Source: Larimichthys crocea
Lineage: Eukaryota > Chordata > Actinopteri > Sciaenidae
Assembly: GCF_000972845.2 (NCBI RefSeq)
Contig: NC_040022.1
Coordinates: 10,515,705-10,579,704, forward strand
DNA length: 64,000 nt
Direction: 5' to 3'
The position numbers were made by a program, and so were the translations under genes. Each line of letters opens with the position of its first letter. Position 1 is the stretch's first letter. Below are positions 1 to 16,330 of the stretch, one piece after another. Under the pieces are notes generated by a model, which was not told where the DNA came from, did not search any database, and worked only from the letters and a program-made list of their open reading frames with translations.

Positions 1-353
1 TGTATGAAGTCACACTGTCCTCAAGGAAATTCACTTCTACTGAGACAGCAGCGATTAATGTCACCATTAAATGTAAGTAGACAGAATTGAAGCTAGCTAT
101 TCATTGGACCATTTGTATGAACAAAGTCCCCATGTCTAAACCAGTAGAATATATTATTCTCTGAGTATTTAGCAAAGACACAGATACAGATATCACTGTT
201 TCCACCAATCACCAAATAAATGGGTATTTACTCTGGTTGCTGAGCACTTACACCAAAACTGTATCCATGTGTATAAGCAACAGATCACTGCTTTAAATAT
301 TTAAATATAATCTTGTGTTCTAAAACTAAATATATAACAATACAGTTAAGTAG
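1..353. other. no gene recognised (left edge)
   Basis: AT-rich sequence without a convincing exon, repeat family or RNA gene. I see nothing supportable here. Confidence 0.5.
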
Positions 354-430
354 AAACAGCTCGCCTTGTAGAGCGACATTCCATGTACCATGTACCTACA
401 GCACAGGTTTGATTCCAACCCATAACCCTG
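354..430 (+). repeat. tRNA-derived SINE fragment
   Basis: The stretch around GCTCGCCTTGTAGAGCGAC resembles a pol III A box, and the GGTTTGATTCCAACCC that follows resembles a B box. Together with the CATAACCC-type continuation this is the usual head of a teleost tRNA-derived SINE. The tail is not recognisable, so this is a degraded copy. It is not a functional tRNA gene because no cloverleaf can be drawn. Confidence 0.45.
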
Positions 431-540
431 GGCTATTCAATTAGCAGCACCCAGCTGGGTCCAGTCCCTGAGGAATATTGTACCAGCCCTCAGCACTTAG
501 AGTGTACTGTAATTATTACATATGGATAGTCTTATATAGT

Positions 541-565
541 GTTAGGGTTAGGGTTAGGGTTAGAG
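541..565 (+). repeat. short TTAGGG-type repeat
   Basis: About four tandem copies of the vertebrate telomere hexamer (GTTAGG register) lie immediately upstream of the hAT relic. This is too short to indicate a telomere and is an interstitial telomere-like tract. Confidence 0.7.
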
Positions 566-1470
566 TTGCATGACTATCAACAGTTCAACTTTGAGTGGAC
601 AGAGAAATACGTGTTTATTGCGAATCCTGTGTGCTTAATCTGCAACGAGTGCCTCACTGTGTGTAAAGAGTATAATTTGAGAAGGCATTTCAACAAGTAC
701 TAACCGAATGAGGAGAAGAACTAAAAGAGGAGATTCTAGTGTTTCTCCAGTCTTCAAAGTTTCTGTCTCTAATGGGAAATTATGAGTTTAATGCCACTGT
801 TTGTTTTTTGAGTGACGTTTTCCATCATTTTAAACAACTCAACATGGAGCTACAGGGCAGAGATAAAACAGTCTCAGAACGTGGAGAAACTTCATGCTTT
901 TCTAAGAAAGCTCTCACTCTTCTCTGCTGATCTTTGTCCTGGAAAGATGCTCCACTTCCCCATATTAAGGAAATCTGGCCTGCAAATTACAGAGGTGATG
1001 TCAGGCTTTATTGACTCAGTGAAAAACAACTTTTCCACCAGGTTTGATGATTTCAGCATCTCCAGTGAAGTGATAAGATTTGTTAAGGACCCTTTCTGTG
1101 TAATTATAGAGGCAGACTTTGCAGGGTTTTTCACAACTGGAACTTATTGAAATTCAGTCGTCAGATGACTTGCAACAGTCATTGCAGCAGGCAGGTTTTG
1201 AACAATTCTGGACCCATGTAGTCAGCTGAGAGAAATTTCCACACTCAAGGGGTCTTGCACTTTTTCTTCTGACAATGTTTGGCTCAGCATACACTTGTGA
1301 GTCGTCATTCTCACACATGAATGCCATTAAAACTCATAATCACATATCCATTTCTCATCAATCACATAAAATGCCATTTCTCTCATTAGATGGCAAATGC
1401 TGGCAAACTACATGCAAGGTAACAGGCATGTTAGTCAAGCAAGTAATGAGGATTAATTTTTTAACAGTAT
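566..1470 (+). pseudogene. hAT-family transposase relic (GTF2IRD2/EPM2AIP1-like)
   Basis: Three broken pieces lie in transposase order. At about 570-703 is a finger-like N-terminal segment with CLIC, CLTVC and LRRHF. At about 812-1150 is a central segment (Gly-Lys-Met-Leu-His-Phe-Pro, then Ile-Thr-Glu-Val-Met-Ser-Gly-Phe-Ile). At about 1225-1340 is the C-terminal dimerisation signature with FGSAYTCESSFSHMNAIKTH. This C-terminal motif is typical of hAT transposases and of domesticated relatives such as GTF2IRD2, FAM200 and EPM2AIP1. Several stops and frameshifts separate the pieces, and much of the middle is missing. I infer a dead DNA transposon; no terminal repeats were identified. Confidence 0.7.
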
Positions 1471-1477
1471 GATGCAA

Positions 1478-3055
1478 CTAGAAAATTTCTAAAGAAATTT
1501 TGAGTGTGCGTGACTCTGACCCAGTCACCCCCCATACATTATTACTGACACTGCTCAGCAAATTCAGTACTAGAAAATTCCTGCAGAAATTTTGAGACTG
1601 ACGAGTGGGCTGTTGCCGGGGGTCTGTATTCAAAAAGCACACCTCAAATAGTCATTTTTAACATGTTTATTTAGACACAAGAGCAGCTAGCGCTTACGCA
1701 CTCACAATTATCATTAGCATGTTATCCTTAGCATGTTAGCGCTGATGCGCTAGCAATTAACATTAGCATGTTAGCATTAGCATGTTAGCATTAACATGTT
1801 CGCGCTGATGCGCTAACAATTAGCATGTTAGCATTAGTATGTTAACATTAGCATGTACTTTATTCTTAGTGGCTAATGCTAGTTAATGGTAGCATGTTAA
1901 CATTAGCATGTTAACATTAGCATGTTAATGCTGATGCACTGACGCCCTAGCAATTAACATTAGCATGTTAATGCTTATGCGCTGACGCGCTAGCAATTAA
2001 CATTAGCATGTTGCCATTAGCATGTTAACATTAGCATGTATTTAATTACTAGTGGCTAATGTTAATTAGCATTAACATGTTAACATTATCATGTTAGCAA
2101 TTAACATGTATTTAATTCCTAGTGGCTAATGGTAATTAGCACTAATTTTAGCATTGGCTGCTTTGTTAGCAAATAGCATGTCTTTGCAGCTAGCATTAAT
2201 GTGCTAGCTGCTCTGCTGTCTCTGTCTGCCATTTTACATAGACAGGTTCAAATTAAGTGCCAAGAACTACTAAAATGGCCGCCGCTCAGCTTCTGCCTGC
2301 TGGCCCCTCCCCCTTCTCCTCCTTCAAGTAGGCTGAAGTTGCCAAGCAACCAGGACCAACTGTAATCACGAGAGCAGTTACTGCACCTGTTAGATTGTCA
2401 CTTAGAGACTGAGAGAAAATGCTGAGACCTCCTCTCGAACAGGAAGGACTTCTGGCCAAACCGTATTTCCAATCTTTGAACCGACTTAACTGGGAGCATC
2501 GTGTGCCCTTCCTGATTGTCTACATAGTCGTTTTGTGTTGATAAATGAAGAAATGTGCCATTAGGAGCAATGGAAAGAAGCGGTACTTCTGCTTTCCTCC
2601 AGAAAATTTCCCGCCTTTTTAACATGGGAGTCTATGAGGGTGTTGATGGGTGCTGCTGCCGAATCTTCGTGTCTCGAGCCAAAACTATAAAGCTGACAGC
2701 TTTAGCAGGCGAATGTGAGTGAGACGACAAATGTTCCTACGTTTCTATGTATAAATTATGTCTGTAGCTGTGCATTTGAGGCCACAATCGCAGTTAACAA
2801 ATTTATTTTTTGACAACTTTTTCTCTCCCCCTCCACTCTAGCGATGACATCACTCACTCTAGCTCTGGAAAGTTCTCGCAATACACACCCATTCATTTTT
2901 TGGCTTCGTTTTGGGAATTTTTGGCAAAACTGTTTGCCGAAACTCTTAGAAAAGTTATAGCAATTGATTCCGCACGTTTTGATACCCATTTTGTGTATGT
3001 GCAACAAAAACTTTGGGAGGAGTAGCGAGACAAAAAAAGGGCGGAAGAATAAGTG
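1478..3055. repeat. interspersed repeat copy 1 with GCATGTTA core
   Basis: The unit starts with CTAGAAAATTTCTAAAGAAA and ends in a GGGAGGAGTAGCG-containing tail. The same start, core and tail recur at 12254-13249, and the start recurs again at 13249-13490. Between them lies a simple-repeat core built from GCATGTTA/TTAACATTA words, then unique-looking sequence with CAGCTTTAGCAGGCGAATGT. It has no long reading frame, so it is probably a non-autonomous element or satellite-like unit of unknown family. Confidence 0.75.
1690..2205. repeat. GCATGTTA / TTAACATTA low-complexity core
   Basis: Irregular tandem array of 12-14 base words such as TTAGCATGTTAACA, many of them near-palindromic, with GCGCTAGC interruptions. 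It belongs to the repeat unit at 1478-3055. Confidence 0.85.
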
Positions 3056-4150
3056 GAAGAAGCGCGGTGGATAACATATAGTGTGCGCCTTGTACGCACA
3101 CTCAATTAACATTATTCACCTCATATTACGTACTTAATGTTTTTCTTAATATGGTATGGCTCAACTGAACTAAAAATTGACTGTTACAGTGATTTTTTTC
3201 TTTCTTATGGTAGCAGGGCTAAAATGGGTGAGGTGATTATTGTTGAAAGCTGTTTGAAATGTTTTGCCTTGATAAAGTGCCATGCACTTTTATGTTGTTA
3301 TAATTTGAAGCATTTTATGCAGTTTTGTTTTGTATTTGTTGGTGCACTTGGAATTGAAGTTGTTTGTCAGTTAAATTAATGAAAATGTAAACAGCTGATA
3401 TGGCTCACCTAAACTGGGTGTGATTTGAAATACATTGCCTTGATAAAATACCATGCACTGTTATGTTGTTATAATTATTTTCTGTACCATACTATGCACT
3501 TGGGTTTAATTTTTTTTTGGTGGAGATAAATTTGATGTTGTCTGTCACTTAAGTGCAGTCTTAAATTGTTAAGTTGTCTGATTTGTTAAAATCAAACAAA
3601 AGTTAGTACAGTAGTAGTCCATTTGTGGATTTATGTGCATATGTTGTTCTGAATTTAGTTCTGGCCCCAATTCAAAATTAACTGAATAGCCCTGCCATAA
3701 CCCGTTGCTGCATATCATTTCAGCTATTCCTGTCAATAAAGGCACTAGAGTTATGTTTGTCATGCATGTAGTCGGGCACTAGATTTTAAAGTGTAGATAG
3801 CGTTACCGCAGTACTGTATCATATTAAAGTTATTGATTAATATTCCTAATAGAAAATTCCCAGAAATTATGAAAAGTCTTAGTAAACACTAATGTTGTTG
3901 GTGTGGCTCCGAGGATGGCTTGTTGTGATGAACATTAGGTTGTAGCTCGTCGTGATGAACATTAGGTTGTAGCTCGTTGTCTGTCTTACTATGGTTGAAA
4001 ATATGTGTTTTATGTTTTAACGTGAGTTATTGATCTCAGAAGTGCCAATATCTTTCTAACTTTACCGAAGTGCAGTGGCCAATAAGGCACCTTTCCTTAT
4101 CTCGTAATTATGAGATCAGGTGTCTAATTTATTTTTTTCAAGTGAATGCA
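3056..4150. other. non-coding stretch with SINE tail
   Basis: AT-rich with no exon recognised. At about 3694-3755 the GCTGCATATCATTTC and CTGTCAATAAAGGCACTAG strings look like the 3' tail of a fish tRNA-SINE. An imperfect direct repeat of TTGTGATGAACATTAGGTTGTAGCTC-like sequence occurs near 3920-3980. Confidence 0.4.
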
Positions 4151-4231
4151 ATACGCTTCTGTTCTTCTTCTACTTCTTCTTCTTTTTCTTCTTCTTCTTC
4201 TTCTTCTTCTTCTTCTTCTTCTTCTTCTTCG
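4151..4231 (+). repeat. (CTT)n microsatellite
   Basis: An interrupted then pure CTT trinucleotide tract. Confidence 0.95.
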
Positions 4232-4429
4232 CTCAGATAAAAAACTACAGGTGCACCGGCAAAAATAGTCCCCGGTAATTCACTTCCATTGTAAAGTTTT
4301 TTTCATTTGCAGTGCTGTTTCTTTTATTTGCAGTGGTGTTTCTTTCTTTTATTTGCAGCGCTGTTTCTTTTTGTTTGCAGCATTTCTTTTATTTGCAGCA
4401 TCGAGGGTTCCCGGCCACCGTATCCAACT

Positions 4430-4735
4430 GGTCTATGTAGCTGTGGAGAGAGAGAGAGACAGTGGAGCATGTGATGGTTGAATGTCATGGATATGAAAGG
4501 AAGAGGGAAGAGATGATGGCAGTTTTGCGGAGGACAGGAGCAGTGGAGAAAAGTGTCAAAAGTATAATAGAAATGTAGAGAAGGTAGGAAAATTATAATG
4601 GGATATCTTGTTTGAACTGGGTTAATTAAAAGAATTTAAAAAAGAAAATGAAGTAGTAAAGTCCAGAAGAGTATATGCAACTATAAGGATGCCGACTGCC
4701 GTAAAACACAAAAAAAGAAGAAGACGCCCATAAGA
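4430..4735 (+). mobile_element. non-LTR retrotransposon 3' end
   Basis: An open frame at about 4453-4579 reads ETVEHVMVECHGYERKREEM and continues to a stop. This is the C-terminal zinc-knuckle-like region (Glu-His-Val...Glu-Cys...Tyr-Glu) found downstream of reverse transcriptase in several fish LINEs. An A-rich 3' untranslated tail ending in AAAAAAAGAAGAAG follows. This is a 5'-truncated copy; the clade is undecided. Confidence 0.55.
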
Positions 4736-4740
4736 ATTTT

Positions 4741-5217
4741 GACCTGGAGCTTTTCCTTCATTTCCTATCCTCGAACCAAAACAGATGGATCCCAATGTGA
4801 AGAAGCTTCTTGCGATTGCTACTCGAATGCAAAGTGTTTACGCTCCATGGTAAACAAGGTCTTTCTTCCCGTCTTCCCATGGACGTTTTTCGGTGGACAT
4901 CTTCTGGCTTGACTGCAGTTTTTTGATTGGTTTGCAGAACATAACGTGGGGCACCGGTTTCCCAAAAGTTGAATCTGGCTCCTCTCCCAGACACCGGAGC
5001 GTTTTTTTTTTGCGGCAACCCCTGCGTTGTGGAAACACACGACCCCCACTGAAATGGTTTTGCCGGTTTTCCTGATCCTCTCTGAATGCCCACTTACCAT
5101 ATTGTTACCTGTTAATATAGCCATTACTAGTCTGTAAAGTGAATGTCATAATATAACTATCATAGTCAGATCAAGAATACACATTGTTCTTGTACAGAAT
5201 CAATCAATATGTTTCAA
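4741..5217. other. unassigned sequence upstream of SRCR copy 1
   Basis: Overlapping open frames occur on both strands between 4758 and 5124, but none shows a known domain or splice-bounded exon structure. I regard them as chance frames in moderately GC-rich sequence. Confidence 0.35.
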
Positions 5218-5241
5218 GGATAAAATGTTTTTCTCTCCTAG

Positions 5242-5794
5242 TTTCTTTCTTGGTGCTATACTCAGTAGTTCGTGTACTGCTGCTGCTGGTCTTGGTGGTG
5301 AAGAGTTGAAATCTATCACAACTATGTCTGGGGAACAGTCGTGATGATGACGGGGACTTAAATGATGCTCAGGTGGTGGGTGCAGACAGTTGGGCTGTGG
5401 TACAGCACTGAGTGTCCCCTCAGTCGGCCCATTTTGGTCAAGGAAGTGGACAAATCTGGCCGATGATGTGGCCTGTTCAGGAAGTGAAAGCTCTCTAACT
5501 GAGTGTCAGAGATGGAGATTTGGGACACACAACTGTAACCCACGGTGAGGACGCTCNNNNNNNNNNGGTCTCCTGGTGGTCTGCGTGGTGTTCAGGAGAA
5601 GACACGAGAAATGCAACATGGAGCTGTTATCCAAAGTCAGGGTCCACGCACCATGAACACATGAATTTTCAAGACTAGCTGTTGCTGTTTGTTTGTGATT
5701 TTGATGAATTGATCATATGTTCTGTTCCTATACTTGTGTTCCAGTGACTGTCAGGAACCATCATGAAGATGAGGAGGAGGAACAGCAGGATTAA
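5242..5794 (+). pseudogene. SRCR receptor copy 1, 3' end only, chimeric and gapped
   Basis: Bases 5242-5300 match the first half of the transmembrane exon of the second copy (16043-16102). At 5301 the sequence switches abruptly to most of an SRCR exon (Glu-Ile-Tyr-His-Asn-Tyr, later GQIW-like and [11 protein letters not shown] frames) and runs into ten Ns at 5557-5566. It then resumes at 5567 with the second half of the membrane exon (VVCVVFRRR-type stop-transfer). The cytoplasmic exon follows at 5745-5794 and ends in an acidic run, Glu-Asp-Glu-Glu-Glu. An SRCR exon inside a membrane-exon coding sequence makes no sense for a gene, so I infer misassembly around the gap or a rearranged duplicate. 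Downstream flanks match those of copy 2. Confidence 0.7.
5557..5566. other. assembly gap (10 N)
   Basis: Placeholder gap lying exactly between the SRCR and membrane-exon pieces of copy 1. Confidence 0.99.
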
Positions 5795-7822
5795 ACTTTA
5801 CCAGTGCACTGCAAGCAAACAAGAGGGTTGGAAGAAGAGGAGAGTGGTGAAGTCATGACTATGAGAACACTGAAGTCACGATTCGTGTGGGAACAGAACA
5901 TGGGCTCATTACTGACCTCTTTGTTTTTTCTCTCTCTCTCTTGATTATTAATTGTTGTTTTGATGTAAAAAGAATTTCAACATAAATGCTTCTGAAATAC
6001 AGAACCTACCAAGCTTAACAACAGACCTACTTCTGAGATACCCATATTAACATACAAACAGATCCAAAAACAACTTCCTTGGTGCAGGTAAAAATAGTGA
6101 GACAACACATCTATATCATGAAAACATTGTATTTTGTAAATCACATCGCATCATTTTGTACTTTTCAATTCATCAGGGTCAAAATAGTATTTACATTACA
6201 CCCTCATGAAACCATTCATGATAATCATGATGTTTTTTAACACATTAAATTAAACATATACAGTATGTTCAGTTTCTTTACATTTTATTAATATTAAAAA
6301 TCAATAATTATACAGTTCGGCTGCTCTAGTATAACAATACCTTCTTGACTTTAAGACTTCATTTTTATGGCCTACTTCTGAAGCTCTTTGATGGGCCATG
6401 CGGTGTGTGCATATACTGTATGTGGCAGGTAATTCAATTCAACCACTCAGGTGTGTTCCCTCTTCCTGCAGCCTGGTTTCGACATGCATAGTGTGGTGGA
6501 GGCTTTCGGTGTGGCTGTGGAGCGTGACAATTTTTGGGACGGGAAAATCCATAATCAGTTTATAAGTGGCGCCTCCACACAGCCTTTCCATATAAATAGC
6601 CGCTTTCAGCATTATTCTGCCTCTCTGTGTTTTTGTAGCATGGCCAGCTTGTGTCTCCTCCAGCTGGAGTAGTGGACAGACTGCACTTGGGGTGGTCCAC
6701 TGGGTTGGCACTGGGTGCGGCTGGTTCCGTGAGTCGGGGGTCTGCTGCGCGTCTTCATCTGTGCTCCCAGCTAACCAGGGAGAACATACAACTGCTTCCT
6801 GGTGTATTACCTCTATGTGTAAAAGTTAATTCACCGTGGTGTCTGGCTCACCTGAGGCTTATGTGTTCACAGGCACTGCAGACCTGTTTCCAGACTGCGT
6901 GCTTTGTTTACTTATGGTTTTATGATTCTGTTTTGTCTCTGCTCTCTGTTGCTTTCTTTTCCTTTGTCTCATTGCAGGGATGACTCAATTTCCTTTTGAA
7001 TTGATTGTTGTTTTTTCTTTAACACCTGCAGTTGTTTTATTTGAATTATTGGGGTTTAGTTTTAGGGTTGTGTTGGTTCTGTGTGCTTGATCATGGTCTG
7101 GGCCATGAGCTTAAATTCGTCTCATTAATACTTGTAAACGCACAGAGGGTGATCTACAAGTATTTCTTGATTTGCATGCGTTTTTTTACAAATAGGTGGG
7201 TATTTGTAAATAAATTGCGTATTTGTAAATACACAAATTTCCATTTGTAAAAACAAAAAAGCCATTTGTAAAACTGAAAATTCTGCTTGTGTGTGACTCA
7301 GCATTTGTGGATCATCAATCACACACACGCATCTCTTTCCTAATTATGCATTTTTGGAGACGTCTTGACAAGACCAAACAGATCCACATATAAATAGCCT
7401 GTGATTCACAAATGGCCCACCCTCCTCAACCAGTGGGTGGCTGAAGGTGGAGACTGCTCTCCACCTCATCCCACCGCCACCTCAAACCACAGTAAAAAAT
7501 TGAAAAGTTGGACTCCATTGCGTTATAACTTTCCTTTCAAAGACAGTTATGCACAAGTCATAAATAACACCTAAAAGATAGAAATCATTTCCTGTGCGTC
7601 ACAGTGTGTTCCTGTGTGAAGAAAATGCATGTAAATAGCTTACTTTTCATGGCCATTAGCCACAGTGACTAAAAAACAACTTTTTAAAATATACAGGCCT
7701 ATATCTCAGGATTTCATACATTATGTGAAGAGAAAATTTCATTGTCTCCAGTACTTTAGGATAAAACACAATAGAACTTGTAGAGATAAGGGCACGGTAA
7801 AGACAGAACCAAGCTATACTCA
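5795..7822. repeat. duplicated 3' flank of SRCR copy 1
   Basis: Non-coding, nearly collinear with 16331-18390 downstream of SRCR copy 2, with many one-base differences. Recognisable landmarks shared by both are a CATATAAATAGCCGC TATA-like string (about 6587) and a palindromic TTTGTAAATA-rich segment near 7185-7260. There is no convincing coding exon. It establishes that the two SRCR loci arose by duplication, or that one is an assembly duplicate. Confidence 0.8.
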
Positions 7823-7969
7823 AGAGTACAGAGTTTTGTTTGACATGATGAAATGGCACTTGGTTTGGTTGTGAAAAACCTCCTCAAATTTTTTCTTTAC
7901 CTTTTATGGTACATGCTCAAGACAGCCAGCAGCACTTTATCTCTGTGTCTATACCAACCATGCTCAGAC

Positions 7970-8018
7970 GCTTCAGGACGCCAGGATGTTGAGACTTTTA
8001 CCAAGCCTGCTATTAGGT
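7970..8018 (+). pseudogene. orphan SRCR leader exon
   Basis: ATGTTGAGACTTTTACCAAG and following bases encode MLRLLPSLLL and end at a GGTGAGTAAC donor. The upstream 80 bases (GCAGCACTTTATCTCTGTGTC) match the leader exon of the second SRCR gene at 10590-10686. No following SRCR exon lies within the next 3 kb, so it is an extra copy of exon 1 without its gene, or an alternative first exon for the gene that starts at 10.6 kb. Confidence 0.6.
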
Positions 8019-8410
8019 GAGTAACTTTTCAGGTCATGTACTTTAATGTGGTAGAATAGTACTGATACTTCGATGCTTTTTTGTGTGTGAGTAGCTTAAT
8101 TTGTAATATTATTTGTACCACTACTACCTTTATTTTTATGAAATACAGCAAGCGTCAGGGACTCAGTGCGTGAAGTCAAAAAAAACTGGTTAGAGCCACG
8201 ACGGTTTAACAAAGAAAAAAAACTGACGATGACGAGAGAGAGAGAGTGGTGGATTTTCACTCAATCCGAGCACAGATATTGACTTGTATTACTCATAATA
8301 CTTGTACTCGGCAAAAGTGCTTTACTCATTTCAGTCGAAATCCGGCTCAACCTTAAATAAAATAGAAAAAAATTCTATTTAATATAAATAGCCAACGGAG
8401 AGTAATATTT

Positions 8411-8587
8411 TTTAGATTTTTATTTTTTGGCCTTTTCAAGCTTTATTTGACAGAGACAGCTGAGAGTGACAGGAAGGGGTGTGGGGAGAGAGAACACAGG
8501 TCAGATTTGAACTCTGGGCTTCCGCAGCAAGGACTGAGCGGTAATGGGGCGGCTGCTCTACCAACTGAACTAAACACCAGCCCCTAC
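8411..8587 (-). repeat. tRNA-derived SINE
   Basis: Read on the minus strand it starts GGGGCTGGTGTTTAGTTCAG, with an A-box-like TTCAGTTGGTAGAGCAG and a B-box-like GAGTTCAAATCT, and it ends in a TCTGTCAAATAAAGCTTGAA-type tail. This is the order of a teleost tRNA-SINE. Open frames here are products of the repeat. Confidence 0.8.
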
Positions 8588-10589
8588 AGAGTATAAATTT
8601 AACTATCCACAAAATGAAAACTGTAAACAGATGACAGAGGACCACTTGATGTTGCTGAAGTAGAGATAATGGACCATGATTGTCACGATACTGTACATTT
8701 ATAATACACAGTACAATGCATTTTTTTCTGATATACAAATTAGATTGTGACTTCACCCAAACAAAAAACACCTCATATATTCCGCAAAATGAAGCACTGC
8801 AACCAAAATCAAACTTTTGCACCAGATAGCACACACTTCATCTATTACAGATGTTTTCTCTAACCAACTACACACTGTTGGGCATAATGAAAAGCACTCC
8901 ATCTTTAGTTTTCTTTGCCATCATACTAACATAGTTCAAACTGTAGAGAATTCTTCAGATTCTTCACATGCACAGACATATTTGCAGATACACACACGTG
9001 TTATTGAAATATTTATTTTATTTATTTTTCACCAAACAAGTCAGTGCAACGTATGCACAGCAGATATATTTACATTGGAGTGAACTAAAATATGCTCACA
9101 AAACAGTAAGCTGAAAAATACTATTGCAGAAAAAATGTCAGAAAAAATAAATACATAAAAAAATAAAGAGGAAAGCAAAATAATTAATTAATAATGACAA
9201 CACTGCTCTACCCCGACCTCTCACTCTTCCTCCCCCTCTCATTCAAACCCTCCCTCTTCCTCTTCCTCTCTCAGCAATGTCTTCCAAAGATGCTTACCTA
9301 TGGTCTTTTATTGCTTACTTCCTGACTGAAGTGTTAATAATTACATAACACCATGTTGCCAGGTGGCACATGTAGTGTCATTTAAATGGCAGTGTTTGAA
9401 ATTGCAAACATGTGACTTTATGTCAGATTGTTGTGTCTTATTCAGAGAACTGCGTTCAGTACACTTAAAAAGAGCCACTTTGAATTTCAAAATGTGTGTA
9501 AAGCAGAAAATGTGTTTAAAGTTTTGGAGATTTGAGATGAGGTTTTGCTCCCTGTGTGTCAGTTTAAATATTTGTGCTATCCGTGTCATTAAAGCAACTG
9601 GAAAAAACTGTAAGACATCTATTAAAAAAATATACAGTCAGTCTATATTTCAATATTTAATTCACTTCTGTGAAGAAAACAAACATTAATGATTGTTATA
9701 ATGAACCTGAAGATATGAACCTAAACTCTGACAGGAGAAGGCACATGAAAACCTAACAACAAGCTATACTCACAGAGCCTTCACTCTCTGCTAAAACAGC
9801 CTCATACTGCATAGAACTGTATGTAACTGTAATTGAAGGGGAAAAAATCATCGTGTTTTGATTCATTTATTCATTCATTCATGTTTTTTTTGTTTGTTCG
9901 TTGTCTTTTTTTAAAAAAGGTCTACGACTGAAACGAGAAAAGAAATCCTGGAATTTAGTAGTATTCCTTATTTTGTGGATTCTGGATTTGGGGTTGTTTT
10001 GTTCAAATGCTTAATATGTTTTTGAAGTGTGTTTGAATTTTTCCCTGTGATTTTGTGATGTTGAGGTTGAATATATATAAAACTACTCACTACTTGTACT
10101 GCATGTGTGTGTATCTGGGTTAAAATGCATGTAATAAATAGAGTGTAAAAAAATTTCCCCTTCGTGGGATTATTAAAGTATATCTAAAAAAGAAAAAAAG
10201 TTAGAGAACAGCATGTTAGGCAATAAGTACTGAAGCACTGAACAGTTGGCACTGGTCATATGGTCATTCAACATACAGGGTGTTCTTTTTGATTTGTTTG
10301 CATCAGTGCAAGGTTTGACTTAAACATTTGGAAAAGAAATATCAGTTAAAGGTCTGGATAAATCAAATGTATTTTCAATGGGAGTTTTCTTTCTGGTTGG
10401 TAACATTTGTGCAACTGCAGGACCCAATGATGTTTTCAGTCTATGGCTTTGTGGTTTGACATGATAGATATGATAAGAGTGGTTAAAAACTAAGAGGTTG
10501 GGCTGTGAAATGCTAGCCCCTAATCTCTTTATCTTTTGGTACATCCTCAGTATGCGAGAAAGCTCCTGATATTGGGAACACAAGCAGAG
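8588..10589. other. non-coding interval between SRCR loci
   Basis: AT-rich with no conserved exon. Bases 9761-9840 resume the match to SRCR copy 2's flank (18374-18440), so 7823-9772 is extra sequence relative to that copy. It is bounded by a 12-bp direct repeat, AAGCTATACTCA, at 7811-7822 and 9761-9772. Confidence 0.5.
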
Positions 10590-10622
10590 AAGCAGCACTT
10601 TATCTCTGTGTCTATACCAACC

Positions 10623-16330
<5,708 letters not shown>

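Noticed and set aside
892..1134. minus-strand frame opposite the hAT relic
   Set aside because: It is the antisense shadow of the transposase remnant and has no family resemblance.
1690..2205. possible CRISPR-like array
   Set aside because: Units are short, irregular and without unique spacers, in a vertebrate genome; it is a simple repeat.
6580..6610. TATA-like CATATAAATAG as a gene promoter
   Set aside because: Present in both SRCR flanks, but no downstream exon could be supported; kept only as a landmark.
8436..8834. 132-codon minus-strand frame
   Set aside because: About half of it is the tRNA-SINE, and no splice or domain support remains outside it.
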